A stretch of DNA of 64,000 bases from an uncultured Opitutia bacterium (GTDB lineage: Bacteria; Verrucomicrobiota; Verrucomicrobiia; Opitutales; Opitutaceae), in contig CAIMFY010000118.1 in assembly GCA_903840415.1 (NCBI GenBank), positions 62,001 to 126,000 of the forward strand, given 5' to 3'. Below the pieces are notes generated by a model. That model was not told where the DNA came from, searched no databases, and saw nothing but the letters and a program-made list of their open reading frames with translations. Made by a program: the position numbers and the translations under genes. This document shows positions 1 to 8,655 of this stretch, in pieces; position 1 is the stretch's first letter; the number at the start of each line of letters is the position of its first letter.

Positions 1-576
1 GATGGATTTTGCCTGCGCGCCGAAATGCTTCACGAGTTTCACGCACTGGCTTGGCGTGACGCCGTAGGTTTGTAGGAAAATGTAGAGTTCGCGCTCGGTG
101 CGTTTCTCGTCCCACGCCTGCTTGATCGCGGTGGCGCGCTTCTTGCCGATGCCGTCGACGTCGCGGAGCTTGCCGGACTCCTCCGTTAGGATCCGAAATG
201 TCTCCGTGCCGAACGCATCAACGATTTTGTTGGCGTAAACTTTGCCAATGCCGGGGACGAGGCCACTGCCGAGATATTTGCGGATGCCGTGCACGCTCGA
301 TGGCAGTTCGCTCTTGAACGCGATAATTTTGAACTGTGCGCCATGTTGCGCGTGGCGCGTCCATTCGCCGGTGAGGTTAAGGGTCTCGCCGCACTCGACG
401 CCGGGCAACGGGCCGACGATCGTGACGGGCTCGATGCGTGCGCCGGGCGGATCGTCGCGGCCGGGGTCGGGGCGAAACTCCGCGATCGTGTAGTGGTTTT
501 CCTCGTTGGAGAACACGATGCGCTCGAGGACGCCGGTGAGCGTGGCGGAGGGAGAAGGTGACGGAGGTTTAACCAC
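1..576 (-). CDS. recD2: ATP-dependent DNA helicase RecD2, N-terminal part (runs off the window)
   Basis: The first 192 codons of a minus-strand gene continue past base 1. After a short Pro/Ser-rich leader comes LTGVLERIVFSNEENHYTI, the typical start of the RecD2 N-terminal domain. Further on, a helix-hairpin-helix region with DVDGIGKKRA and a stretch ending GVTPSQCVKLVKHFG match the region that precedes the SF1B helicase core. The Walker motifs lie outside the window. RecD2 is a 5'-3' helicase acting alone in DNA repair, not a RecBCD subunit. The start is uncertain: a GTG at 576 lies inside a 10-bp-period repeat, while an ATG at 660 would translate the repeat and overlap the divergent gene. 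I chose GTG 576 because the conserved domain begins about 11 residues later. Confidence 0.85.
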   Translation of the reverse strand, partial: MVKPPSPSPSATLTGVLERIVFSNEENHYTIAEFRPDPGRDDPPGARIEPVTIVGPLPGVECGETLNLTGEWTRHAQHGAQFKIIAFKSELPSSVHGIRKYLGSGLVPGIGKVYANKIVDAFGTETFRILTEESGKLRDVDGIGKKRATAIKQAWDEKRTERELYIFLQTYGVTPSQCVKLVKHFGAQAKSI

Positions 577-600
577 GGATGGACACGGATAGACACGGAT
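571..600. repeat. Three-copy 10-bp direct repeat at the recD2 start
   Basis: The heptamer CACGGAT occurs at 574-580, 584-590 and 594-600, exactly 10 bp apart, with spacers GGA and AGA. On the minus strand it reads as repeated ATCCGTG and supplies the GTG taken as the recD2 start. It lies between the divergent recD2 and DUF2721 genes. Similar short-period elements occur at 9666, 53478 and 57493. Confidence 0.8.
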
Positions 601-658
601 TTTCTGCGCGAAGCAAACCGGTGTTGCACGTGCGATTTTCACCACCCACGCTGCACGC

Positions 659-1114
659 ATGGATCCTGTCACGCCGAGTCCGTTTCTGCCGGTCATCCAA
701 TTGGCGATCTCGCCTATGATTTTGATGACGGGCGTCGGCGGGTTGATGCTCACGCTTACGAACCGGATGGGCCGTATCGTGGACCGCACGCGTGCGCTGG
801 CGGAAAAAGTGCGCAGCGCGGCAGAGTTGGACCGCGTCCATCTCGAGACTCAGTTGGCGATTTTGTGGCGCCGGGCGAAAATGATCCGGCAGGCGGTGAC
901 GTTTGCGGGGTTGAGCATGCTGCTGTCGTGCCTGCTGGTCGTGGTGGTTTTTGTCGACGCGTCGGTGCGGCGCGAGTTTGGCGTCGAGCTGGTCGTGACA
1001 TTTCTAGCCAGTGTGCTGTGCCTCATCGCGGCGCTGGTAAATTTCCTGCGCGACATTTGGGTGTCGCTGCACGCGCTGCGGCTGGAGGTGGAACGCGCGC
1101 TGCCGTCGCGATGA
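659..1114 (+). CDS. DUF2721 family small membrane protein
   Basis: This 151-residue protein fits the DUF2721 family in length and layout. A first hydrophobic segment lies at about residues 11-33 (LAISPMILMTGVGGLMLTL). It is followed by a basic cytoplasmic helix containing NRMGRIVDRTRAL, then two more membrane segments at about 83-102 and 108-130. The family is widespread in bacteria and has no established function. It is transcribed away from recD2 and converges on the sugar porter gene. No Shine-Dalgarno sequence precedes the ATG. Confidence 0.75.
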   Translation: MDPVTPSPFLPVIQLAISPMILMTGVGGLMLTLTNRMGRIVDRTRALAEKVRSAAELDRVHLETQLAILWRRAKMIRQAVTFAGLSMLLSCLLVVVVFVDASVRREFGVELVVTFLASVLCLIAALVNFLRDIWVSLHALRLEVERALPSR

Positions 1115-1133
1115 GGACGCGGCGGCGGAGGTG

Positions 1134-2927
1134 TTATGACTTGGAGCTGCCTTTGGCGAAGTGCTCCTCGATTTCCTCAAGGGTGCGGCCCTTCGTCTCG
1201 GGCAGGAAAAACGCGGCTGTGATAAAATAAACGACGGTGCAGCCGGCGAAGGCGAAGAACATCGTCGAGTAGCCGAAGCGGCCGACGGTCGGCAGGAAGA
1301 CGGCGGCGATGCCGGTGGAGACGGCTTGGTTGATGAGGAGCGCGATGCTCATGCCGTTGGAGCGGATGCGCGTCGGCATCAGCTCGGAGAGAGCGAGCCA
1401 AACGCACACGCCGGGACCGACGGCGAAGCACGCCATGAAGGCGAAGATCGCGATGGCGGTGATCCAGCCGTTGCGCTCGCTCGGCACGGGGGTGATGAGG
1501 GCGTTTTCGATCTTGAGCGGCGCGGTGCGTGCGACGGCGAGATCGGCGAACGGATTGGAGAAAAACGCGACGACCTTGTTCGGCGGCAAGCAACTGTCGC
1601 GCGTGATTTCGACGGGCTTCGCGGTGGCGTCGTCGGAGCGGACGACGGTCGTGGCAGCGCGGAAATCGCCATAGGAATAAATCACGACGAGGGTCGCCGG
1701 TCGGCCGGCGAGCGCGCGGGCGGCCTCGCCAGAAGTGGCGAGGAGTTTCTCGGCAGTCGCTTGGTTGAACGAAATCGTGGCGCATTGTTCGTTCGTGACG
1801 AGCGCTTGCACCGCGGCGCCGGTATCGACGCGGAGTTTTTCGGTGCGGTGAAACAGCGTGCCGACGACGAGCAGCGAAACGATGATGCCAGCGCTGCCGA
1901 TGGAGAGCAGGAACTTGCGGCCCTTGCGATCGACGAGCGCGACGCCGGCCATCGTCACGAGAAAATTCACCGTGGTGAGAATCAGATAACCCCAGTGCGC
2001 GGCGACATCGGAGAGCCCGCTTTGCAGTAGGATCGTGGTGTTGTAGCCGATGATGGAGTTGACGCCGGTTGCCTGATTGCAGGCGAGGATAATGCAGGCG
2101 AGGACGAAGGGGATGACGTATTTGCGGTGAAGGAGCGATTCGCGCGCGGCGCCGGCAGAGGCGCCGGCTTGTTCGGCGGCGGCGGTCGCGGCCATTTCCT
2201 TCAACTCCAGTTCCGCCTGCTCGTTGGTGCGCGAGCGGAGGAGCGCGGCGCGGGCAGCGTCGATTTTTCCGCGGCGGTGCAGCCAGCGCGGCGACTCCGC
2301 GACGAGGAAACTGCCAATCACGAACAGTACGCCCGGGGGCAGCGACACCCAGAAAATGCGCCGCCATGCGGTGTCCTTGTAGGCGAGGAGTTGGGTGGCG
2401 TTGCCGAGCTTGGCGACCGCGTCGACCTGCATGCTGAAGTAAATTCCAATCGCGGCGGCGGTCACGATGCCGAGCGTGAGGAGCCACTGGAAGATGCCGG
2501 TGCCCTTGCCGCGGTCGTCTTTCGAGAGGCACTCGGCAAGGTAGAGCGGAATCACGACACCGATCAGGCCGGCGCTGATACCTTGGAGCAGACGGCCGAG
2601 CACGAGTGCGCTGTAACCGTGCGATAGAGCGATCATCGGGATGCTCGCGACGAAGAGCACGCCGCTGAGCGCCATGAGATTTTTGCGGCCCATCCAATCC
2701 GCGAGCGTGCCGGCGAACAGTGTCGAAATCACGCTGCCGAGCAGCACGGCGGCGACGATGAACGAGAGCTGGCCGGCGTTGAGTCCGGAGGTCGCTTCGA
2801 GATAGGGCAGGGCGCTCGCGATAATGCCGACGTCGACGCCATAGAGCAGGCCGCCGAGACCGGCGACGAGCAGGAGAAAGCGGTTGTAGTTGCGATGCGC
2901 CGGAGCGGGCAGGATGGCAGTGCTCAT
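1134..2927 (-). CDS. MFS sugar porter with a large periplasmic insert
   Basis: A 597-residue sugar/H+ symporter-type MFS permease. Family signatures are visible: DWMGRKN after TM2, a PLYLAE motif after TM4, ESPRWL after TM6, DRKGRK between TM8 and TM9, and PETKGRTLEEIEEHF at the C-terminus. The usual length is 450-480 residues. The excess is a hydrophilic stretch at about 361-487 between the TM9 and TM10 regions, with cysteines at 382 and 446. I chose the ATG at 2927 over an in-frame upstream ATG at 2981 because the conserved N-terminus begins there. Substrate cannot be read from sequence; the neighbours suggest a plant-derived sugar. It diverges from the MFS/GH43 pair. Confidence 0.85.
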   Translation of the reverse strand: MSTAILPAPAHRNYNRFLLLVAGLGGLLYGVDVGIIASALPYLEATSGLNAGQLSFIVAAVLLGSVISTLFAGTLADWMGRKNLMALSGVLFVASIPMIALSHGYSALVLGRLLQGISAGLIGVVIPLYLAECLSKDDRGKGTGIFQWLLTLGIVTAAAIGIYFSMQVDAVAKLGNATQLLAYKDTAWRRIFWVSLPPGVLFVIGSFLVAESPRWLHRRGKIDAARAALLRSRTNEQAELELKEMAATAAAEQAGASAGAARESLLHRKYVIPFVLACIILACNQATGVNSIIGYNTTILLQSGLSDVAAHWGYLILTTVNFLVTMAGVALVDRKGRKFLLSIGSAGIIVSLLVVGTLFHRTEKLRVDTGAAVQALVTNEQCATISFNQATAEKLLATSGEAARALAGRPATLVVIYSYGDFRAATTVVRSDDATAKPVEITRDSCLPPNKVVAFFSNPFADLAVARTAPLKIENALITPVPSERNGWITAIAIFAFMACFAVGPGVCVWLALSELMPTRIRSNGMSIALLINQAVSTGIAAVFLPTVGRFGYSTMFFAFAGCTVVYFITAAFFLPETKGRTLEEIEEHFAKGSSKS

Positions 2928-3094
2928 GGGGTCGGGCGAAGTTGGGAGATTCGCGGGATGCGCGCAATGCTCCTCGTGCAAATGTTAGTGCGAAATGGCG
3001 CGGCGTCGCGCTCGACAAACCGCGGGCCGATGCGCACACACCTGCACACCCTGTGCGCGGCGAGCGTTTTCTCCGCGCCCTTGCCCCCGAAACT

Positions 3095-4351
3095 ATGACC
3101 GTGCCAAAAATCCGATGTCTCCGCTGGTGGATGATCGGTCTGCTGATGCTCGGCTCGATCATCAACTATCTCACGCGCAGCACGCTCGCGGTCGCGGCGC
3201 CGACGTTGAAAACCGATCTGCACATCACGGAGCAGGAATACTCGTGGGTGCTCACAGCGTTTCAGCTGACCATTATGTTGCAGCCACTCTGCGGCTACGT
3301 GCTCGACGTGATCGGCCTGAAGATCGGTTTCGCGGTGTTTGCGATCGCGTGGTCGTTCGTCTCGATGGCGCACGGGCTCGCGCACACCTGGCAGGGTTTC
3401 GCGTGGTTGCGTGGTGTGCTTGGGCTCGCCGAGGGCTGCGCCAATCCCGCTGGCATGAAGGCGACAGCGGAGTGGTTTCCCGCGAAGGAACGCGGATTTG
3501 CCGGCGGACTTTTCAACGTCGGCGCTTCCGTCGGCTCGATGCTCGCCCCGCCGCTCGTGGTGTGGGCCATCCTGCGCTACAACTGGCAGGCGGCGTTTGT
3601 CATCACCGGTGGAATCGGTCTGGTCTGGGTCGCGCTGTGGTTGTGGTTCTACCAGTCGCCGCAACAACATCCCGCGCTCTCCGACGCCGAGCGCGAGCAT
3701 ATCGTGTCCGGTCAGGAACGGCACCTCCAGAGCGACGGCGCACGCCCAGCGATCGGTAAACTGATCGGACAGCGGAATTTCTGGGGCATCGCGCTGCCGC
3801 GCTTTCTGGCCGACCCGACGTGGAGCACGCTTACGTTCTGGCTACCGCTTTACCTGACAACGGTGCGGCACTTCGATCTGAAGCAAATCGCGCTGTTCGG
3901 GTGGCTGCCGTTTCTCGCCGCGGATCTCGGTTGTCTGTTCGGGCCGGCGGTGACGGTGGCGTTGCAGAGACGCGGGCTCAGCCTGATCAACGCGCGGCGC
4001 GGCACGTTTACGCTGGGCGCGGTGTTGATGATGGGCGTGGCGTTCGCCGGTTTCGCGGCGAGCCCCTACACCGCCATCGCATTCATTTGTCTCGGCGGCT
4101 TCGCGCACCAGACGCTCTCGGTCACGGTGATTACGATGTCATCGGATTTGTTCAAACGAAACGAGGTCGCGACAGTCGCCGGACTGGCCGGCACCTGCGG
4201 CAACGCGGGCGTGCTGGTCTTCAACCTCCTCATCGGCGCGCTCGTCCTCACGATCGGCTACACGCCGTTTTTCATTGGCCTGAGTGTGCTCGACCTGGTC
4301 GGCGCGGTGGTATTGTGGACGGTGGTGCGGGAAAAAACTTCGACCACGTGA
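3095..4351 (+). CDS. MFS transporter, anion:cation symporter (ExuT/GudP-like) family
   Basis: A 418-residue, 12-TM MFS permease. The N-terminus RWWMIGLLMLGSIINYLTRS, the LGLAEGCANPAGMKATAEWF segment in the TM4-TM5 area and GGLFNVGASVGSMLAPP are typical of the ACS family, which imports hexuronates, aldarates and related organic anions. The ATG at 3095 is preferred over the in-frame ATG at 2942 because the extra 51 residues are low-quality and precede the conserved start. Its stop overlaps the GTG start of the GH43 gene (GTGA, 4348-4351), so the two are translationally coupled and the transporter probably carries a product of that enzyme. Substrate remains inference. Confidence 0.85.
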   Translation: MTVPKIRCLRWWMIGLLMLGSIINYLTRSTLAVAAPTLKTDLHITEQEYSWVLTAFQLTIMLQPLCGYVLDVIGLKIGFAVFAIAWSFVSMAHGLAHTWQGFAWLRGVLGLAEGCANPAGMKATAEWFPAKERGFAGGLFNVGASVGSMLAPPLVVWAILRYNWQAAFVITGGIGLVWVALWLWFYQSPQQHPALSDAEREHIVSGQERHLQSDGARPAIGKLIGQRNFWGIALPRFLADPTWSTLTFWLPLYLTTVRHFDLKQIALFGWLPFLAADLGCLFGPAVTVALQRRGLSLINARRGTFTLGAVLMMGVAFAGFAASPYTAIAFICLGGFAHQTLSVTVITMSSDLFKRNEVATVAGLAGTCGNAGVLVFNLLIGALVLTIGYTPFFIGLSVLDLVGAVVLWTVVREKTSTT

Positions 4352-5997
4352 AAATCCAAAATCCCATCCTCCCCGGCTTCAACCCCGACCCGTCGATCGT
4401 GCGCGTCGGCGACGATTTCTACGTCGCGACCTCGACCTTCGAGTGGTTTCCCGGCGTGCAGATTCACCACTCGCGCGATCTCGTCCACTGGCGGTTGCTC
4501 ACGCGCCCGCTCACTCGGCCGAGCCAGCTCAACATGCTCGGCGATCCGGATTCGTGCGGCATCTGGGCGCCGTGCCTCACGCACGCCGACGGGCTTTTCT
4601 GGCTCATCTACACCGACGTGAAACGTTACGGTCGCACGACCGTCGGCGGCGCGAGCGGCGCCTCGTTGCGAGATTTCCACAACTATCTCGTCACGTGCGC
4701 GACCATCGACGGCGAGTGGTCCGATCCGGTTTACCTCAACAGCAGCGGCTTCGATCCATCGATGTTTCACGACGACGACGGCCGGAAATATCTCGTCAAC
4801 CAACTCTGGGATCACCGGCCCGGCCAGAATCGTTTCGCCGGCATCGTGTTGCAGGAATATTCTGTCGCCGAACGCAAACTCATCGGTCGCCGCGAAAATA
4901 TTTTTTCCGGCACGCCGCTCGGTCTCACCGAGGCGCCGCATCTCTACCGGCGCAACGGCTGGTATTATCTACTCACCGCCGAGGGTGGCACGGGCTGGGG
5001 CCACGCCGTCACGATGGCGCGCTCGCGCAAACTCACCGGGCCCTACGAGCTGCATCCCGACACCCATATTTTGAGTTCGCGTCATCGGCCCGACGTCGAA
5101 CTCCAGCGTGCCGGCCACGCCGATCTCGTCGAGACGCAGCACGGCGAGACTTACCTGGTTTATCTTTGCGGCCGTCCACTGCGAAACCGCGGCCGTTGCA
5201 CGCTTGGGCGCGAGACGGCGATTCAGAAAATGATTTGGGGTGCGGATGGCTGGCTGCGCACGAGTGACGGCGCGGGCCTTGCCCAAACCGAAGCCGCGGC
5301 GCCCGCCGGACTGGCGACGCACGTTTTTTCGGTGGAGCCGGTGCGGGAAAATTTCGACGACCCAAAGCTGCCGCTTGAGTTTCAATGGTTGCGCTCGCCG
5401 TGGCCCGACGAGCTTTTTTCGCTGACGGCGCGGCTTGGAAATTTGCGGCTCTTCGGTCGCGAGACGATCGGCAGTCAGTTCAAGCAGTCGCTCGTGGCGC
5501 GGCGGCAGCAGGCGCACTGCATCAGTGCGGCGACAGTGATCGAGTTTGAGCCTGAGCACTTTCAACAAATGGCCGGGCTCGTATGCTACTACAACAGCGC
5601 GAAGTTTCACTACCTCCTCCTCTCTCACGACGAGACGATCGGGAAACATCTGCGCGTGATGTCGGCGCTGCCCGACTCGCCGCAAGCCGACGCGTTTACG
5701 GCGCCGATTTCGATTCCGAGCGGCGAGCCCGTGCAACTACGTGTCGAGATCGATCAGGAGCGGTTGCTCTTCGCGTATCGCATAGAAAGCCGCGACACCG
5801 CATGGCAATGGCTCCCGCAGCAATTCGACGCCAGTATCCTTTCCGACGAGGCGAGCGCTCCGGGGTTGCCCAACTTCACCGGCGCCTTTGTCGGTCTGGC
5901 GTGCCAAGATATGTCGGGCACCGCGCGCCTTGCGGACTTCGACTGGTTCGACTATCGCGAACGCGAATTCCGCGCCGATCCGCGCGTCGAGGGCTAG
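4348..5997 (+). CDS. Glycoside hydrolase family 43 (beta-xylosidase/arabinofuranosidase-like)
   Basis: A 549-residue protein starting at a GTG that overlaps the upstream stop. The five-bladed GH43 domain occupies about residues 1-300, with the expected acid residues: the general base Asp14 in FNPDPSIV, the pKa-modulating Asp136 in GFDPSMFHDDDG, and the acid Glu195 in LTEAPHLY. A C-terminal beta-sandwich at about 335-545 resembles the concanavalin-like domain of XynB-type beta-xylosidases. No signal peptide is present, so it probably acts in the cytoplasm on imported oligosaccharides, in keeping with the coupled MFS gene. Exact specificity (xylose or arabinose linkages) cannot be told apart here. 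Its stop overlaps that of the convergent HAD gene. Confidence 0.9.
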   Translation: MKIQNPILPGFNPDPSIVRVGDDFYVATSTFEWFPGVQIHHSRDLVHWRLLTRPLTRPSQLNMLGDPDSCGIWAPCLTHADGLFWLIYTDVKRYGRTTVGGASGASLRDFHNYLVTCATIDGEWSDPVYLNSSGFDPSMFHDDDGRKYLVNQLWDHRPGQNRFAGIVLQEYSVAERKLIGRRENIFSGTPLGLTEAPHLYRRNGWYYLLTAEGGTGWGHAVTMARSRKLTGPYELHPDTHILSSRHRPDVELQRAGHADLVETQHGETYLVYLCGRPLRNRGRCTLGRETAIQKMIWGADGWLRTSDGAGLAQTEAAAPAGLATHVFSVEPVRENFDDPKLPLEFQWLRSPWPDELFSLTARLGNLRLFGRETIGSQFKQSLVARRQQAHCISAATVIEFEPEHFQQMAGLVCYYNSAKFHYLLLSHDETIGKHLRVMSALPDSPQADAFTAPISIPSGEPVQLRVEIDQERLLFAYRIESRDTAWQWLPQQFDASILSDEASAPGLPNFTGAFVGLACQDMSGTARLADFDWFDYREREFRADPRVEG

Positions 5998-6638
5998 CTG
6001 GTCAATGCCGCGCCCAGCGCCGTCAGATTCGCGAATACCGCGTCTGCTCCGGCCGCACGCAACTCCTCGGCACTATGCGTGCCCGTGGTGACGACCCAGC
6101 AGGGGAATCCGCCATTGTGCGCGGCCTGCACGTCATAGGGCGAGTCGCCGATAAGGACCGTGGTCGCGGGCGCGGCTCCAATTTCTGCGAGCGCGTGCGC
6201 AGCAAACTCAGCCGCCGGCTTGATCCATTCCGTGTCCTTCGCGCCAAAATTTCCGTCGAGCAGCGAAGCAATGCCGAGATGCTCACAGATGAGCCGCGAA
6301 GAGGAGCCGAGCTTGTTGGTAAACACCGCCAGCTTTGCGCCTCGCGCATGCAGCATCGTCAGCAATTCGCGCGCCCCGGGCAACAGCGCGACATCGTCGA
6401 GCACAATGGTTTCCCAATAGGCCCGGTAGATCGGCACCGCGGCGGCCACGTGCTCGGGTCCCGCGATCCGCTCGATGGCGGCTTCGAGGCCGCCGCCGAC
6501 CGCCGCACGAACCTGCGCGAGCGTCGGCGGAGGCAGGCCGAGTGTTGCCATCGTGTGCGCGTGACACCGATGGATCGCCGCGAAATGATCGATGAGAGTG
6601 CCATCGAGATCGAAGAGGACGGTGGTGAAACGCGGCAT
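5994..6638 (-). CDS. HAD-family hydrolase, phosphoglycolate phosphatase-like
   Basis: A 214-residue HAD subfamily IA phosphatase. Motif I is FDLDGTLID with nucleophile Asp10 and acid/base Asp12. Motif II is VFTNK. Motif III Lys lies in the EWIKPA segment, and motif IV is GDSPYD. A helical cap of the Gph/PGP type lies between motifs I and II. The start at 6638 directly precedes the conserved beta strand; an in-frame ATG at 6788 would add 50 residues unlike the family. It could be a phosphoglycolate phosphatase or act on another small phosphoester. It faces the GH43 gene and shares one base of stop codon with it on each strand. Confidence 0.85.
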   Translation of the reverse strand: MPRFTTVLFDLDGTLIDHFAAIHRCHAHTMATLGLPPPTLAQVRAAVGGGLEAAIERIAGPEHVAAAVPIYRAYWETIVLDDVALLPGARELLTMLHARGAKLAVFTNKLGSSSRLICEHLGIASLLDGNFGAKDTEWIKPAAEFAAHALAEIGAAPATTVLIGDSPYDVQAAHNGGFPCWVVTTGTHSAEELRAAGADAVFANLTALGAALTS

Positions 6639-6693
6639 CGTAGGGCAGAGATTTGGTTTGGCGACGGGCCGTGTCACGAGTGAAGTGGTCGGG

Positions 6694-7821
6694 ATGTCTG
6701 CGAGCCCCGCCACCCTCCGTGCCTCTGCGACGACCACGTCGGAGGGCGACGGCCTGACGGTTGCCCTCGCGGGCACGTGGCAAATCACGGCCCCGCGGCC
6801 GATGTGGGCCGTCGTGCGCGGCGGGCAGAATCCCGCGCGCGTGCGGCTCCAGGCTGAGGCGGTGGAGAAGTGGGACAGCTCACTCCTGCTCTTTTTGTTT
6901 GAGGTGCAGCAATGGTGCCGGGACTCCGGCGCCTATTTCGAGGCCGAGGCGCTGCCGGAGAAAATCCGACTGCTGCTCGCGCAGCTCGCCGCCTCGCACG
7001 AGACGAGCGTGCCGTTTGATCGGGCGGAGAACTTCCTGACGACCGTCGGGCTCGCCACGCAAAACGCCGTCGAACAGGCCAAGGCGATCTCGCATTTTGT
7101 CGGCGAGTGTGTGCTCGGCGCGCGTCGGCTGGCAGAGAATCCCGGCAAATTCCGCTGGCGCGATTGCCTCGACGAAATGCAACAGTGCGGGGCGATGGCG
7201 CTGCCGATCGTGAGCCTAATCAGTTTTCTCGTCGGCGTGACGCTCGCCTACACCGGCGCGATCGTGTTGCGGCTCTACGGTGGCGATATTTACATCGCGG
7301 ACCTGATCGGGCTTTCGATGGTGCGCGAAATGGGTGCGGTGATGACGGCGGTTGTGCTCGCGGGCCGCACGGGCGCGGCGTTTGCAGCGACCCTCGGCAA
7401 CATGCGCGCCAATGAGGAAATCGATGCGCTCGAGGTCGTCGGCATTCCCGTTGTGCAGTTTCTGGTGCTTCCGCGGATTTTCGCGCTGGCGGTGATGATG
7501 CCGTTGCTCGCGCTTTACGCCAACGCGCTCGGCATGCTCGGCGGTATGACGGTGGCGCTGGGCCTGTTGTCGATCCCCCCGGCAGCCTACTGGGTCGAGA
7601 TGCAGACGATCGTCGACCTCTCGGACATTTCGACGGGCGTGATTAAAGCGATCGCGTTTGGGTTGATCATTGGGTTGTCGGGTTGTTTGCGCGGGTTGCA
7701 GGCAGAGCGCAGCGCGGCGGGCGTGGGCCGCGCGGCAACCTCGGCGGTCGTGACCGCGCTGCTGCTGCTCGTGGTGGCCGACGCCATCTTCGCGGTGACC
7801 TTCAACATTCTCGGCTGGTAA
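6694..7821 (+). CDS. mlaE: MlaE-family ABC transporter permease with N-terminal STAS-like domain
   Basis: A 375-residue protein. Residues 1-110 form a STAS-like region, fused here as in many MlaE homologues rather than encoded as a separate MlaB. Residues about 150-375 form the MlaE permease fold: LPIVSLISFLVGVTLAY, LSMVREMGAVMTAVVLAGRTG and a conserved ANEEIDALEVVGIP coupling segment that contacts the ATPase. It moves phospholipid between the inner and outer membranes together with the downstream ATPase, MCE protein and lipoprotein. The ATG at 6694 was chosen because the STAS-like fold starts soon after; an upstream ATG at 6592 would overlap the HAD gene. The spacing to mlaF is 5 bp. Confidence 0.9.
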   Translation: MSASPATLRASATTTSEGDGLTVALAGTWQITAPRPMWAVVRGGQNPARVRLQAEAVEKWDSSLLLFLFEVQQWCRDSGAYFEAEALPEKIRLLLAQLAASHETSVPFDRAENFLTTVGLATQNAVEQAKAISHFVGECVLGARRLAENPGKFRWRDCLDEMQQCGAMALPIVSLISFLVGVTLAYTGAIVLRLYGGDIYIADLIGLSMVREMGAVMTAVVLAGRTGAAFAATLGNMRANEEIDALEVVGIPVVQFLVLPRIFALAVMMPLLALYANALGMLGGMTVALGLLSIPPAAYWVEMQTIVDLSDISTGVIKAIAFGLIIGLSGCLRGLQAERSAAGVGRAATSAVVTALLLLVVADAIFAVTFNILGW

Positions 7822-7826
7822 AATTC

Positions 7827-8612
7827 ATGACCACCGAAGCCACCTCCAGCGCCGCTGCCGCCCCCGCCATCGAGGTCGCCAACCTTGAGTGCGGCTACGA
7901 TGGCGATGTCGTGCTCCGCGACGTGTCGCTGACCATCGCGCGCGGCGAAGTTTTTTTCATCATCGGCGGCTCCGGCTGCGGCAAGAGCACGCTCCTGCGC
8001 CACATCGTCGGGCTGAACCAGCCGACGCAAGGCACGGTGAAATTTTTCGGCCAACCGTTCAGCGCGGCCGATCCAGCGTCGCGTCGCGCGCAGTTGCGGA
8101 CTTTCGGCATGCTGTTTCAGAGCGGCGCACTCTGGACTTCGCTCACCCTCCGCCAAAACGTGGCGCTGCCACTGGAGGAATACACCACGCTCTCGAAGCG
8201 CGAAATTCAGGAACTCGCCACACTCAAACTCGCGCAGGTCGGACTCGGCGGCTTCGAGGATTATTTTCCGGCGGAGATCAGTGGTGGCATGAAGAAACGC
8301 GCCGGCCTCGCCCGCGCCCTCGCGCTCGATCCGGCTATCGTGTTTTTCGACGAACCGTCGGCGGGTCTCGATCCGGTGACTTCGCGCAAGCTGGACGAGT
8401 TGATCCTCCAGGTGCGGGAGAATTTCGGGACCACGATCGTCGTCGTCTCGCACGAACTCGCCTCGATTTTCAGCATCGCAGATCGCGTCGTGATGCTCGA
8501 CCGCGCGCACCGCGGGATCATCGCCGCGGGCCGGCCAGCGGTGCTGGCGGAGACGAGCCGCGATCCGCGCGTGACGGAATTTCTGCGGCGCGTGGACCGA
8601 CCCGCGCAGTAA
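7827..8612 (+). CDS. mlaF: MlaF-family ABC transporter ATPase
   Basis: A 261-residue ABC ATPase. The Walker A is GGSGCGKST, the signature is ISGGMKKRAGLARAL, the Walker B is IVFFDEPSAGLDP and the switch histidine is in VVVSHEL. The signature SGGMKKR instead of SGGQ is diagnostic of the MlaF/Ttg2A group that powers MCE systems. The ATG lies 5 bp after the mlaE stop and no Shine-Dalgarno sequence is present, so it probably depends on the same transcript. It provides the energy for lipid trafficking by the MlaE permease. Confidence 0.92.
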   Translation: MTTEATSSAAAAPAIEVANLECGYDGDVVLRDVSLTIARGEVFFIIGGSGCGKSTLLRHIVGLNQPTQGTVKFFGQPFSAADPASRRAQLRTFGMLFQSGALWTSLTLRQNVALPLEEYTTLSKREIQELATLKLAQVGLGGFEDYFPAEISGGMKKRAGLARALALDPAIVFFDEPSAGLDPVTSRKLDELILQVRENFGTTIVVVSHELASIFSIADRVVMLDRAHRGIIAAGRPAVLAETSRDPRVTEFLRRVDRPAQ

Positions 8613-8655
8613 AATCTTTCCCCGCCGCACGCGAACCGCTTAGCTCCTCTTCCCC

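Noticed and set aside
569-841. A small minus-strand ORF ending in SVSIRG beside recD2
   Set aside because: Its C-terminus is only the translation of the CACGGAT repeat and the rest is antisense to the DUF2721 gene.
1177-3165. A 662-codon minus-strand frame overlapping the sugar porter
   Set aside because: It is a shifted-frame shadow of the porter gene with an Arg/His/Pro-rich translation and no homology.
3820-4347. A 176-residue upstream extension of the GH43 frame
   Set aside because: It lies within the MFS gene in another frame. The GH43 fold begins at the GTG overlapping the MFS stop.
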